Part shown: positions 56,208-63,880 of the stretch, piece after piece | Position numbering within the stretch: the first letter of the stretch is position 1 | Layout: each line of letters opens with the position of its first letter | Source of the DNA: Verrucomicrobiota bacterium JB023 | Lineage (GTDB): Bacteria > Verrucomicrobiota > Verrucomicrobiia > Verrucomicrobiales > Akkermansiaceae | Direction of reading: 5' to 3' | Length of the DNA: 64,000 nt | Assembly: GCA_030673895.1 (NCBI GenBank) | Contig: JAUTCR010000004.1 | Span: forward strand, 46,031 to 110,030 | Made by a program: the position numbers and the translations under genes | Notes under the pieces: generated by a model | What the model was told of the DNA's origin: nothing | Database searches by the model: none | Seen by the model: the letters and a program-made list of their open reading frames with translations, nothing else

Positions 56208-57710
56208 ATGGCAGAAAAAAAATCGGACATCGGCCTCGTCGGTTTGGCGGTCATGGGCCAAAACTTGGCGCTCAATATCGCGGATCACGGATTCCAAATC
56301 TCAGTTTATAACCGAACCACGTCCAAGACGGACGAGTTCATTGCGGAAAATCCGAACACGCCAGGCGGATTGGTCGGCTCTCAATCGCTGGAAGAGTTCG
56401 TCGAATCCCTCGAGCGTCCCCGCAAGATCATCATCCTCGTCAAGGCCGGTGCTGCCACGGACGCCGTTATCGCCGGGCTTCTTCCTTTGCTCGATCCCGA
56501 TGACATCATCATCGATGGAGGCAACGCCCTCTGGACAGACACCATCCGCCGCGAGAAGGAACTCAATGAGAAGGGCTTCCGCTTCGTGGGATCCGGTGTT
56601 TCCGGAGGAGAAGAAGGTGCCCGCTTCGGTCCTTCCCTGATGCCTGGCGGCAAGGAGTCTGCCTGGAATGAGCTCAAGCCGATCTGGGAAGCAATCGCCG
56701 CCAAGGTAGACGCGGAAACCGGCAAGCCCATCGAAGGTGCCGAGCCTGGCAAGCCTGTCGAGGGCGGGGTCACCTGCACCACCTACATCGGTGAGAACGG
56801 TGCCGGCCACTACGTGAAGATGGTTCACAACGGCATCGAATACGGCGACATGCAGATGATCTGCGAGGCCTACCAGCTCATGGGCAACATGCTGGGCATG
56901 GAGCCCAAGGAAATGAGTGCGGTCTTCGGCGAGTGGGATAAAGGAGTTCTCGATTCCTTCCTCATCGAGATCACCGCTGACATCCTCCAGCAGGACGATC
57001 CCGAGACCGGCAAGCCATTCGTCGACATCGTTCTCGACACTGCCGGCCAGAAAGGCACCGGCAAGTGGACCGCGGTCAATGCCCTCGACATGGGCATCTC
57101 GGCCCCTCTCATCGCCGAGGCCGTCTTCGCGCGTTGCATCTCCGCCGTCAAGGACGAGCGCGTCGCCGCCTCCAAGGTGCTCTCCGCCAATGTTCCTGGA
57201 TTCGATGGGGATAAGGAAGAATTCGTGCAGGCCATCCACGATGCCCTCTACTGCTCGAAGATCTGCTCATACGCGCAAGGCTTCCAGCTCATGCGGGAAG
57301 CTCAGAACGAATATGACTGGAACCTCAACTTCGGTGAGATCTCCATGATCTGGCGGGGTGGTTGCATCATCCGGGCCGCTTTCCTCCAGAAAATCTTCGA
57401 AGCCTACCAGCGTGACGAAAACCTCGCCAACCTCCTCCTCGATCCCTTCTTCAAGAGCGAAATCGAGCGTTGCGAAGCCAACTGGCGCAAGGTTGTGGCC
57501 ACCGCCGCACTTCACGGCGTGCCCATTCCGGCCTTCTCTTCCGCTCTCGCCTACTTCGATAGCTACCGCAGCGAGCGTCTTCCTGCCAACCTTCTGCAGG
57601 CTCAGCGCGATTACTTCGGAGCTCACACCTACGAGCGCACCGACAAGGCTCGCGGCGAATTCTTCCACATCGACTGGCCCGAGCCAGGCCGTCCCCAGCT
57701 GGAAATGTAA
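56208..57710 (+). CDS. gnd: 6-Phosphogluconate dehydrogenase, decarboxylating
   Basis: 500 residues. Oxidative pentose-phosphate enzyme turning 6-phosphogluconate to ribulose 5-phosphate with NADPH and CO2. The NADP loop [20 protein letters not shown], the [16 protein letters not shown] signature and [15 protein letters not shown] with the catalytic Lys are all present; [12 protein letters not shown] is a late conserved block. It is longer than the E. coli enzyme (468) owing to a small insertion of about 20 residues ([16 protein letters not shown]) near residue 170. Stand-alone gene with its own terminator. Confidence 0.95.
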   Translation: MAEKKSDIGLVGLAVMGQNLALNIADHGFQISVYNRTTSKTDEFIAENPNTPGGLVGSQSLEEFVESLERPRKIIILVKAGAATDAVIAGLLPLLDPDDIIIDGGNALWTDTIRREKELNEKGFRFVGSGVSGGEEGARFGPSLMPGGKESAWNELKPIWEAIAAKVDAETGKPIEGAEPGKPVEGGVTCTTYIGENGAGHYVKMVHNGIEYGDMQMICEAYQLMGNMLGMEPKEMSAVFGEWDKGVLDSFLIEITADILQQDDPETGKPFVDIVLDTAGQKGTGKWTAVNALDMGISAPLIAEAVFARCISAVKDERVAASKVLSANVPGFDGDKEEFVQAIHDALYCSKICSYAQGFQLMREAQNEYDWNLNFGEISMIWRGGCIIRAAFLQKIFEAYQRDENLANLLLDPFFKSEIERCEANWRKVVATAALHGVPIPAFSSALAYFDSYRSERLPANLLQAQRDYFGAHTYERTDKARGEFFHIDWPEPGRPQLEM

Positions 57711-57754
57711 TCAGAGCGTCAGCACCACTGCTCAGCTCTTCAGTTTAGCTTTCG

Positions 57755-57782
57755 AAAAGCCCGGCACCCGCCGGGCTTTTTT
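57755..57782 (+). terminator. Intrinsic terminator of gnd
   Basis: AAAA then a 7-bp stem GCCCGGC / GCCGGGC with a 4-base loop and TTTTTT. It lies 45 bases after the gnd stop and could also work in reverse because of the leading A run. Confidence 0.92.
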
Positions 57783-58555
57783 CGTGAAGAACCGTCTCGA
57801 GCCTGCTCACCCCTTGTCAGGAATTCCGAACTTAGACCGCTTCTCAAAAGTTCGTTCGTTTATCGCCGAGACAGCTTTTTCCGAGGGCAGCCGGAGCAAA
57901 GCGGAGACACCTCATCCAGACGCGTGCCCGCTGGGAACCACAGCCCTCAAAGCCAGAGGAAAGAGGTGGACGGCGCCATGAATGACCAACAAAGCAGCCA
58001 TCGCGAAAGCTCGCCCCCTCACCGCCTCCTCCCTTCGGCTACCAAGCCAAACATCATCTCAAAAGCCATCTCCAGAAGCAATGGAATGATGATTAAAATC
58101 AGCCTAAACTCTCCCTATCCAAACTCACCCTCACCATACTTTCCCGTCTTCGCAAAGACTCCGCCGCTCCCCTCATACTTCTCACTCGCCCCCGCCTTCC
58201 GAGCCTCAAACATCTCAGAGCCCCACGATTCCCTAACTTGCCAACTTGTCCAAAATGGGGTCACACAGCTTTCCCCCGAGGCGACCGCTCCGACTTCCAA
58301 CAGTAATCGAGGAAGATCCAGCAACCTTTCAAGTGAGCCTCCAGAGCCCCCTCACATCTCGACGCCCCAATTCTGCCCACAAAGCCGCCTCAACACGCTC
58401 GAGAATTCGATGCACGAGAAGCTATACAATCTTAGTCCATTCCGAATAGAACGTTTATGGAGCAAGGAGCAGGATTTGACTTGGCCTCACACACCCCAGC
58501 TTCCAGTTTTCCCTCTAAGAGAAGCCTTATTTAAGAGTTTTCTCTTAAATTATTT
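57783..58555. other. Long non-coding stretch before the cassette array
   Basis: About 770 bases without a supported gene. The + strand is strikingly rich in C over G (runs such as CCCCCTCACCGCCTCCTCCC). A frame of 217 codons runs through it but encodes a proline/serine-rich sequence with no signal or motif and ends inside the first cassette gene, so I do not accept it. No integron integrase can be read on either strand. Near the end (58530-58549) there is a perfect AT-rich hairpin TTTAAGAG-TTTT-CTCTTAAA, just before the first core site. Confidence 0.6.
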
Positions 58556-58562
58556 GTTCGGC
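58556..58562 (+). other. First core site GTTCGGC (possible attI)
   Basis: This heptamer starts cassette 1 and is complementary to the left end of its attC. Unlike the other boundaries it has no attC-type palindrome upstream, only an AT-rich hairpin, so it may be an attI site or the remnant of one. No integrase gene is adjacent. Confidence 0.5.
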
Positions 58563-58573
58563 AAGGAGAGAAG

Positions 58574-58960
58574 ATGAATCCCGCATTGGCTAGCTTTATC
58601 GGAATATTCAGTGGGTTCGTGGCCGGGGTATTATACATCTACATCCGATTATCTTTCTACTGGACTGGCCCGGGAGAAACAGGCGTTATCGCATTTTTCA
58701 TGGGAATAACACTTGTTCCCATTTACTTATTTATCGTTCTTCCGTTGTCATTCTGGAGCAATTTCTTCTCGTTTCCATTAACTATCAGACTGGTCCTCCA
58801 TCCTATAATTGGTGCGATATTGGCGACCATTGCAATGTATCTTATATGGCCAGATATCGCAAAATCAGATTTTTATCTTGTTTGCGCAGGTATAGTTGGA
58901 TTTTTTACTGCTTTAGTTACCACTACTTTGAGAAGAGCTCCTGGACATTCAGAAGACTGA
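58574..58960 (+). CDS. Cassette 1: small four-helix membrane protein
   Basis: 128 residues, preceded by AAGGAGA at ideal spacing. Four hydrophobic helices are visible (ALASFIGIFSGFVAGVLYIY, GVIAFFMGITLVPIYLFIVL, LVLHPIIGAILATIAMYLIW, YLVCAGIVGFFTALVTTTL). Few charged residues, no enzyme motif. The AT-richer composition differs from the chromosomal genes upstream, as expected for a cassette gene. Family not recognised; many integron cassettes encode such unknown proteins. Confidence 0.75.
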   Translation: MNPALASFIGIFSGFVAGVLYIYIRLSFYWTGPGETGVIAFFMGITLVPIYLFIVLPLSFWSNFFSFPLTIRLVLHPIIGAILATIAMYLIWPDIAKSDFYLVCAGIVGFFTALVTTTLRRAPGHSED

Positions 58961-58986
58961 CATTCGTTGAAGTAGCGGACAAACAT

Positions 58987-59093
58987 GCCGAACAAGGCGG
59001 TGATGCCAAGACGGACTCGCAGTATTGATCACGTGCGCAGGTGAAGTGGGGATTTCCCTTGATTCGCCGTCTGGCATACCTTAGACGTTCGGC
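58987..59093 (+). other. attC1 recombination site
   Basis: 107 bases from GCCGAAC to GTTCGGC. Inner arms GATGCCAAGACGG and CCGTCTGGCATACC pair with small bulges, as in folded attC. Nearly the same sequence recurs as attC2. Confidence 0.88.
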
Positions 59094-59099
59094 AAAAAT

Positions 59100-59576
59100 A
59101 TGCACAAATCTCTTTGGCTAGTTTTATCGGCAATTCTTTTACTTCAGTCTTGCGCGACACTTACGTCTCCTCCTGAAGAGCCAAAACCCGGCTTTGCAAC
59201 AATTAAAGGAGGCACAGTTGTTCGATACCTTTTAAGCGCTCAGTATTCCTACGTGGTTGGTTATGATGGAAAGCTCTGCAATTCTTATACAGGATCAAAG
59301 CAAATTCCGGCGGGAACGAGGAGATTGGCTCTAGGTGCTTCTCATGCTGCAGGTATTCAGTCGTTCGCCGAGATAACTTTAGAAATGAAACCTGGCGTGC
59401 AATATAACGTCACAGCAGATCAGCACAAAGATGGGCTTTGCCACTACACCATAGTAGAACTCCCGGAAAAAGTTACGGTTGCGACTATCGCAGTGCCTTC
59501 TACTTCAGGATACGGAGTCTATAGTGCACCAGGAACAGTGGATTCATATTGGGAACGACGGGGGCTGGCAACGTGA
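59100..59576 (+). CDS. Cassette 2: putative lipoprotein
   Basis: 158 residues. N-terminal lipobox signal (LWLVLSAILLLQSC) predicts lipid anchoring. The mature part has a small beta-rich look with GGTVVRYLLSAQYSYVVGYDG and IPAGTRRLALGASHAAG, reminiscent of carbohydrate-binding or peptidase-associated folds but without catalytic residues that I recognise. The start is 7 bases after attC1, the stop 11 bases before attC2. Unknown function. Confidence 0.75.
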   Translation: MHKSLWLVLSAILLLQSCATLTSPPEEPKPGFATIKGGTVVRYLLSAQYSYVVGYDGKLCNSYTGSKQIPAGTRRLALGASHAAGIQSFAEITLEMKPGVQYNVTADQHKDGLCHYTIVELPEKVTVATIAVPSTSGYGVYSAPGTVDSYWERRGLAT

Positions 59577-59587
59577 CTAAAATCCTG

Positions 59588-59694
59588 GCCGAACAAGGCG
59601 GTGATGCCAAGACGGACTCGCAGGATTGATCACGCGCACAGGTGAAGTAAGTATTTTCCTTGATTCGCCGTCTGGCATACCTTTAACGTTCGAC
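59588..59694 (+). other. attC2 recombination site
   Basis: 107 bases from GCCGAAC to GTTCGAC. Same length as attC1 and nearly identical along its length (GGCGGTGATGCCAAGACGG, CCGTCTGGCATACC). Confidence 0.88.
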
Positions 59695-59699
59695 AAAAT

Positions 59700-60104
59700 A
59701 TGGAGCCAGCTAATCAGAGAGTTCCTTGGGAGGATATTCGACTGCTGGAGGGAGAGAATGTTTGGCACATTCCATCTACCGCATATCGCAGCTGGGAACT
59801 TGTTGTAGGGGATGAAGAAGGAACACCCAATGATTACCTTCTCACTCAGGCAAAGGAAGTGTGTGCTGAAGCGGCACGGCATTGTGAGACTATCGTTTTT
59901 TACCTTCGTGAGTATGTCACTCGATTCAGTCCCGAAGGGTGGTCGGTAGATGCGCTCCGATTTGAGACTCCGAATTCGCTTATCGCTGATGTGAGCCACA
60001 GCGACGATACATACGGCCTCTGGACAGTGTTCATGGACGGCTCACGATTCAACGGCGAAGCTATGAACTACAGGCCAACGAAATTTACCCGAATTCAAGA
60101 CTGA
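59700..60104 (+). CDS. Cassette 3: unknown soluble protein
   Basis: 134 residues, no signal peptide or membrane helix. Mixed alpha/beta sequence with aromatic residues (YRSWELVVGDEEG, FYLREYVTRFSPEGWSVDAL, YGLWTVFMDGSRFNGE), compatible with a small globular cytoplasmic protein. No conserved motif seen. The ATG lies 5 bases after the attC2 end, typical of cassette genes. Confidence 0.7.
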   Translation: MEPANQRVPWEDIRLLEGENVWHIPSTAYRSWELVVGDEEGTPNDYLLTQAKEVCAEAARHCETIVFYLREYVTRFSPEGWSVDALRFETPNSLIADVSHSDDTYGLWTVFMDGSRFNGEAMNYRPTKFTRIQD

Positions 60105-60120
60105 TGCATAAAATCAACGG

Positions 60121-60255
60121 GTCGAACAAGCAGCAGCACACAAATCTGACCTGCGCGCTTGAACACTTGTGGGCGGCGTTCCTTCAGTGGGGTATTTGGG
60201 CCATTTGAAAGCCTTTTGGTTTGTCAGGTCAGATTGTGTGTGCTAGACATTCTGC
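60121..60255 (+). other. attC3 recombination site, altered right core
   Basis: 135 bases from GTCGAAC. Long imperfect arms (AGCAGCACACAAATCTGACC and GGTCAGATTGTGTGTGCT) pair closely. The right end reads ATTCTGC instead of GTTCTGC, losing the G of the conserved GTT where recombination cuts. Confidence 0.8.
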
Positions 60256-60261
60256 TAAGAA

Positions 60262-60801
60262 ATGAAAATCCACACGATTGTCCTGAGTTCACTCGCGGCA
60301 ATGACGTGCGTGTTGGCGGAGCCCATCAAGGACGGCGATGAGATCGACAGTTATGAGGCAGCATTCCACCACATGCTTCATGATGCAGCCGAGTTCTACC
60401 TGGTCTGCATCTACGAGGTCGAGAAGAAGCCCTGGGGCAAAGAGTGGGAACAGCTTGAGATCAAGGCCACCGTCATCGACCCGATTAAGGGAGCCAAGAA
60501 AGTCGGCGAGAAATTGAATTACAGGCGGGTGTTGGATGGCAAGTATGGGGACATTTCTAGCCTAAACGGATCCCTGAAGTTCGTGCGTTTGATCACGGAT
60601 GAAGAGAAGCCCGACGATGAGGCGTTCGTTGATGCCCAAGACCCGATGTCCGTGTTTCGATACTCTCCTGAGTTTCACAAGGTCGCCCGTGAACACCGAC
60701 AAGCAGAACAAGGCGGCGCTGGCCAACCCGCTACCGCTCCGGAGTCGAAATCGGAGGGTAAAGAGAAACCTAAACCAGAATCGGAGGGGCGCTCCCAGTA
60801 G
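60262..60801 (+). CDS. Cassette 4: exported protein with attC-encoded tail
   Basis: 179 residues. Signal peptide (MKIHTIVLSSLAAMTCVLA) sends it to the periplasm or beyond. The mature protein is mostly acidic-basic mixed with no known motif (GDEIDSYEAAFHHMLHDAAE). The last 33 residues (from RQAEQGG) are encoded by attC4, which the gene enters without a stop; they are rich in Gln, Pro, Glu, Ser and Lys and read like an unstructured tail. The same happens in a number of known cassettes. Function unknown. Confidence 0.75.
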   Translation: MKIHTIVLSSLAAMTCVLAEPIKDGDEIDSYEAAFHHMLHDAAEFYLVCIYEVEKKPWGKEWEQLEIKATVIDPIKGAKKVGEKLNYRRVLDGKYGDISSLNGSLKFVRLITDEEKPDDEAFVDAQDPMSVFRYSPEFHKVAREHRQAEQGGAGQPATAPESKSEGKEKPKPESEGRSQ

Positions 60802-60827
60802 CGGGTGGCAGGCCTCTGACGTTCGAC
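60703..60827 (+). other. attC4 recombination site
   Basis: 125 bases from GCAGAAC to GTTCGAC. Arms CTGGCCAACCCGCTAC and GTAGCGGGTGGCAG pair. Its left 99 bases overlap the end of the cassette 4 gene. Confidence 0.87.
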
Positions 60828-60839
60828 TAATAATGTACT

Positions 60840-61340
60840 ATGAAAGCTCTCCCCCTTCTATTCATTCTTTTGTGTATATCATCGTGCGAAAAGAAAGCGA
60901 TAGGCCAGGGTGGAGGTAGTGTGAAAATGGGAGGTGTCGTGAGGGATATCAAACTGGTAGGCTTGAATCAGTTAGAAGTCATCAAAGAGCTCGAGACTTG
61001 GTTAATCGCTAACGGCTACAAAAAACCATTTGAACCCTGGGCCACTTTTGCAACGAAGGGCGAGGCAGTGAATGCAGAGGGAAAGCGGGATTCATCGTAC
61101 GCATATGTCAAACGCTTGTCTAAATACGAGGGGTCTATTGCTTTCCGGATTTCTCTTGCATCAGAAGATGAACCCTATGTTACTGTGTATCACGTTTCTA
61201 AGTATGAAGGGGACACGAAGGATGAGTTGAAACAGGCAGCAGCGGAATATTCTAAGATTAGCGGTAACTTTACGGAGTTTATCGACACGATGTTTGAAGA
61301 AGCTCGATCTCCAAGGAGTAGGTTAAGCGTGGGTTCTTGA
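60840..61340 (+). CDS. Cassette 5: putative lipoprotein
   Basis: 166 residues. Lipobox LCISSC after MKALPLLFILL predicts a lipid-anchored protein. The mature part has no motif that I know (GGVVRDIKLVGLNQLEVIKE, YVKRLSKYEGSIAFRISLAS) and seems a small alpha/beta domain. ATG is 12 bases after the attC4 end. Unknown function. Confidence 0.75.
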   Translation: MKALPLLFILLCISSCEKKAIGQGGGSVKMGGVVRDIKLVGLNQLEVIKELETWLIANGYKKPFEPWATFATKGEAVNAEGKRDSSYAYVKRLSKYEGSIAFRISLASEDEPYVTVYHVSKYEGDTKDELKQAAAEYSKISGNFTEFIDTMFEEARSPRSRLSVGS

Positions 61341-61361
61341 AAGCCGGTCAGAAAATTTCTG

Positions 61362-61475
61362 GTCGAACAAGCCGTGGCTGCCAACCGGGATAGCGCCGTT
61401 TGATCAATCGCTCGCTACGCTCGGGTCTCAGATTTTCATCGTTGCACGCTCGGCGGCAGCACTCTAACGTTAGCC
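61362..61475 (+). other. attC5 recombination site
   Basis: 114 bases from GTCGAAC to GTTAGCC. The outer arms GCCGTGGCTGCC and GGCGGCAGCAC pair with mismatches. Confidence 0.86.
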
Positions 61476-61491
61476 CAAGAAAATTACCATC

Positions 61492-62637
61492 ATGCCAGCA
61501 CCCGCTATTATTCTAGGCCAATTAGTGGCCCCAATGGTTCCGCACTTAGTTCGTTTCGGACACGAGAAGGCTGTTCCTGCCATCGAAGCAGTCCTCACTG
61601 ATCCAAGCGGATTCGCATCTCGCGTTGGCGACATGGTCATTTGGAACGGCTCTGGCGGTCAGCAGGTTCTCGCAGGACTACAAACTCTTGGAGAGAGCCA
61701 GCAACGGATTGAGCAGGCAGTGACATCAATCGAGTCTGCACAGATTGCCACCAATGCAGCATTGAGCGGGCTTCAGACGGTATCGTTTGCGACATTGGGT
61801 GTGGCCTCGTTGACTGGCGGGATAATGCTGTGGAGATTAGAAGCACTGAATAAGCGGTTCGACCGTCTCAGCCAGCAGGTTCGTGATCTCGAAGACAATC
61901 TCGACGCTCAAAATAAGGCTCACTTGCGTAACTCTATTCAGAAGTTACGCGAATTTGATGACACAGGCGACGAAAGTTCGCTGGTGCGTGCGAGGGACGA
62001 AGCTCAGCACGCCGCCAACGTTTACGGTCAGCTCACCTACAAGGAGTGTCAATCTGCCAAGCCAAGATTGGACGTGCTCAATTACCGAGGACGTTGCTAC
62101 CTCATGTCACTGGTTACGGAGCTTCGTACACGCTTGCTTGGGGAGCAGCCAACAGAAGCCATCTCTCGCTTTTCCGAAGAGAAGGATACTATTGAGCAGA
62201 TCGCTCGTGCGACATTCGACACGGCAATCGGAGAAAACCCCTCAGCTTTTCTGAGTGACGACATGAAGGTTCAGGGAACCACACTTGACCTCATGACTGA
62301 GATCTACCAGTCTGCACAGCGAATTGGCGTATTCACCGAAGCGCAGATTCGCAATCCTAGCGACATGTTCGAGTATTGCCGCGCGAAGGGCGTTGCTGGC
62401 AAGTCGATGTTCAAGTGGGGCTCAAAGAAGACTTCGCAAGCACTCACTGATCGTCTCAGGTATTTGATGGCTTGCCTAGAGGACATCGGGAGAGCTGAGT
62501 CCCTAAAGCTACTCGCGGACGAATTGCGCACCAAGGCTGTCTCCTTCAAGGACTTCCAAGGACAGATGAAGACTGAATGTGAATCGAAGGCGAAGGATCA
62601 TGACCGACAGGCCGTCTTTGCCTATTCCTTCGCATAA
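61492..62637 (+). CDS. Cassette 6: membrane-anchored coiled-coil protein
   Basis: 381 residues, the longest cassette gene. A helical N-terminus (QVLAGLQTLGESQQRIEQAV) leads to one membrane helix (VSFATLGVASLTGGIMLWRL, about 100-118), a coiled coil (ALNKRFDRLSQQVRDLEDNL), then a helical C-terminal region of about 240 residues without a catalytic motif. The architecture recalls some membrane-linked effector or defence proteins found in integrons, but no match can be claimed from sequence alone. The start is 16 bases after attC5. Confidence 0.75.
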   Translation: MPAPAIILGQLVAPMVPHLVRFGHEKAVPAIEAVLTDPSGFASRVGDMVIWNGSGGQQVLAGLQTLGESQQRIEQAVTSIESAQIATNAALSGLQTVSFATLGVASLTGGIMLWRLEALNKRFDRLSQQVRDLEDNLDAQNKAHLRNSIQKLREFDDTGDESSLVRARDEAQHAANVYGQLTYKECQSAKPRLDVLNYRGRCYLMSLVTELRTRLLGEQPTEAISRFSEEKDTIEQIARATFDTAIGENPSAFLSDDMKVQGTTLDLMTEIYQSAQRIGVFTEAQIRNPSDMFEYCRAKGVAGKSMFKWGSKKTSQALTDRLRYLMACLEDIGRAESLKLLADELRTKAVSFKDFQGQMKTECESKAKDHDRQAVFAYSFA

Positions 62638-62643
62638 ACAAGG

Positions 62644-62768
62644 GGCTAACAAGGCGTCGCTCTCAACACCTGCCCTGCCGCGAGTTCAAGCCGTCATGAC
62701 AATTCAACCTTCAACCAGCAGTCGAAGCCTCGCCCTCGGGCAGGTGTGAGAGGACTTCGACGTTCGGC
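62644..62768 (+). other. attC6 recombination site
   Basis: 125 bases from GGCTAAC to GTTCGGC. Arms TCTCAACACCTGCCC and GGGCAGGTGTGAGA pair almost fully, the clearest attC hairpin of the array. Confidence 0.9.
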
Positions 62769-62782
62769 TCAGCAAATAACCT

Positions 62783-63163
62783 ATGGCAATTGATCTGACA
62801 CTATTGCGAGCGGACCGAGGAACACTTGATCCCGAAGATGCCAGAGCGGCGATATCCCAACTCTTTCCTGGAATCGAATTCAGTGAAGGAGAGGACCCGC
62901 AGATACGGTTTCAACAGTTATCGGCCCTCAAAACGCCCCAGGTGATATTGGACGTGTATAAGAACAAGACTCAGAATTATGAAGGGACGGTGGAAACGGA
63001 GAATGGTTCGATCTACGTCGAATTCCCTTCTCGCGAGCCATTCGAATCGGCTGTTATTGAGGTGCGTGGAAGCGATCCTTTTAACGGAATCATAGGTCCG
63101 ATCATCCAATCCGAAGAGTGGACGTTGAACGGGCCTGATGGGACACCAATCGATGCCTTATGA
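62783..63163 (+). CDS. Cassette 7: unknown soluble protein
   Basis: 126 residues, no signal or membrane segment. Acidic, mixed sequence with TLLRADRGTLDPEDARAAIS and VILDVYKNKTQNYEGTVETE; the last part has PIIQSEEWTLNGPDGTPIDA. No motif recognised. ATG is 14 bases after attC6. Unknown function. Confidence 0.7.
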   Translation: MAIDLTLLRADRGTLDPEDARAAISQLFPGIEFSEGEDPQIRFQQLSALKTPQVILDVYKNKTQNYEGTVETENGSIYVEFPSREPFESAVIEVRGSDPFNGIIGPIIQSEEWTLNGPDGTPIDAL

Positions 63164-63177
63164 CTCATTCCCCGAAA

Positions 63178-63304
63178 GCCGAACAAGGCGGTGGTGGACA
63201 AGCGGCTACACGCCCCGAGTCGACATGACCCTGTTAACTTCAACAATTAACCCTGTTTCGATGTGGCGCTCCCAGTAGCCGCTGCCACACCTCGGACGTT
63301 ATGC
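63178..63304 (+). other. attC7 recombination site
   Basis: 127 bases from GCCGAAC to GTTATGC. Arms GGTGGACAAGCGGCTAC and GTAGCCGCTGCCACACC pair with small bulges. Confidence 0.88.
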
Positions 63305-63445
63305 TTAGGATCGACAGTGCAGAAAATCGCCGATGATTCGGAGGTCGCAGATGAAGACGCTACCGATGGTTTCTGCCCACCACCCACCTCAATACGTTGG
63401 AAGAAAAGTAGCCGCTAGAAACAAGATCCGAATTCGATTTCAACA

Positions 63446-63880
63446 ATGATTTTAGCATGCGTTTCCTTGGATTTCTTCGTTCGTCTTCTAACCCCATTTT
63501 TGGGAGTCCTCGGGGGAGCGGTTGCCGCACTGTGGTTGGAGTCATTGAGAACAAAGAGACTTCTACGTGCGGAGGTAAATCGAATTATTTTCTTCGTAGA
63601 CAACAGCAGGGATGTCGAGATTGACGAGTTTTGGAGACTTAATAGCGAGAGGTTAGAGGAATTCGTATTTAGAGTCTATGTTTCTAGTAAGGCTGACCAA
63701 GCCAAGAAGATTCTTGAAGCCTGGAAGAATCTTACTGAGATGGACTTGAATAATGCTTACGCGGTCGAGAGCTTTGGCCTAAAGGTTATCAATGATGTCC
63801 ATGGCAAGGGGACCCTGCTTTCTAGGCACGACCTGATTATTTGTTCCCTTCGGACACTCGAGGCTCAGCTCAAGGCATAA
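63446..63880 (+). CDS. Cassette 8: putative membrane protein of unknown function
   Basis: 144 residues. An N-terminal helix (FVRLLTPFLGVLGGAVAALW, about 11-30) anchors it, followed by a helical cytoplasmic or periplasmic domain with charged residues (FFVDNSRDVEIDEFWRLNSE, VYVSSKADQAKKILEAWKNL). No known motif. The cassette start is at 63298, so a 140-base untranslated leader precedes the gene, longer than in the other cassettes; an earlier start was not found in frame. The attC at its 3' end runs off the window. Confidence 0.65.
   Translation: MILACVSLDFFVRLLTPFLGVLGGAVAALWLESLRTKRLLRAEVNRIIFFVDNSRDVEIDEFWRLNSERLEEFVFRVYVSSKADQAKKILEAWKNLTEMDLNNAYAVESFGLKVINDVHGKGTLLSRHDLIICSLRTLEAQLKA

Noticed and set aside
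58500..58555. Cassette promoter (Pc-like) before the first core site
   Set aside because: TTGACT occurs at 58476 but nothing like a -10 box follows at 16-18 bases; the AT-rich hairpin alone is not enough.
57924..58577. + strand frame of 217 codons before the cassette array
   Set aside because: Pro/Ser-rich composition, no ribosome binding site, spans a hairpin and the first core site and ends in the start of cassette 1.
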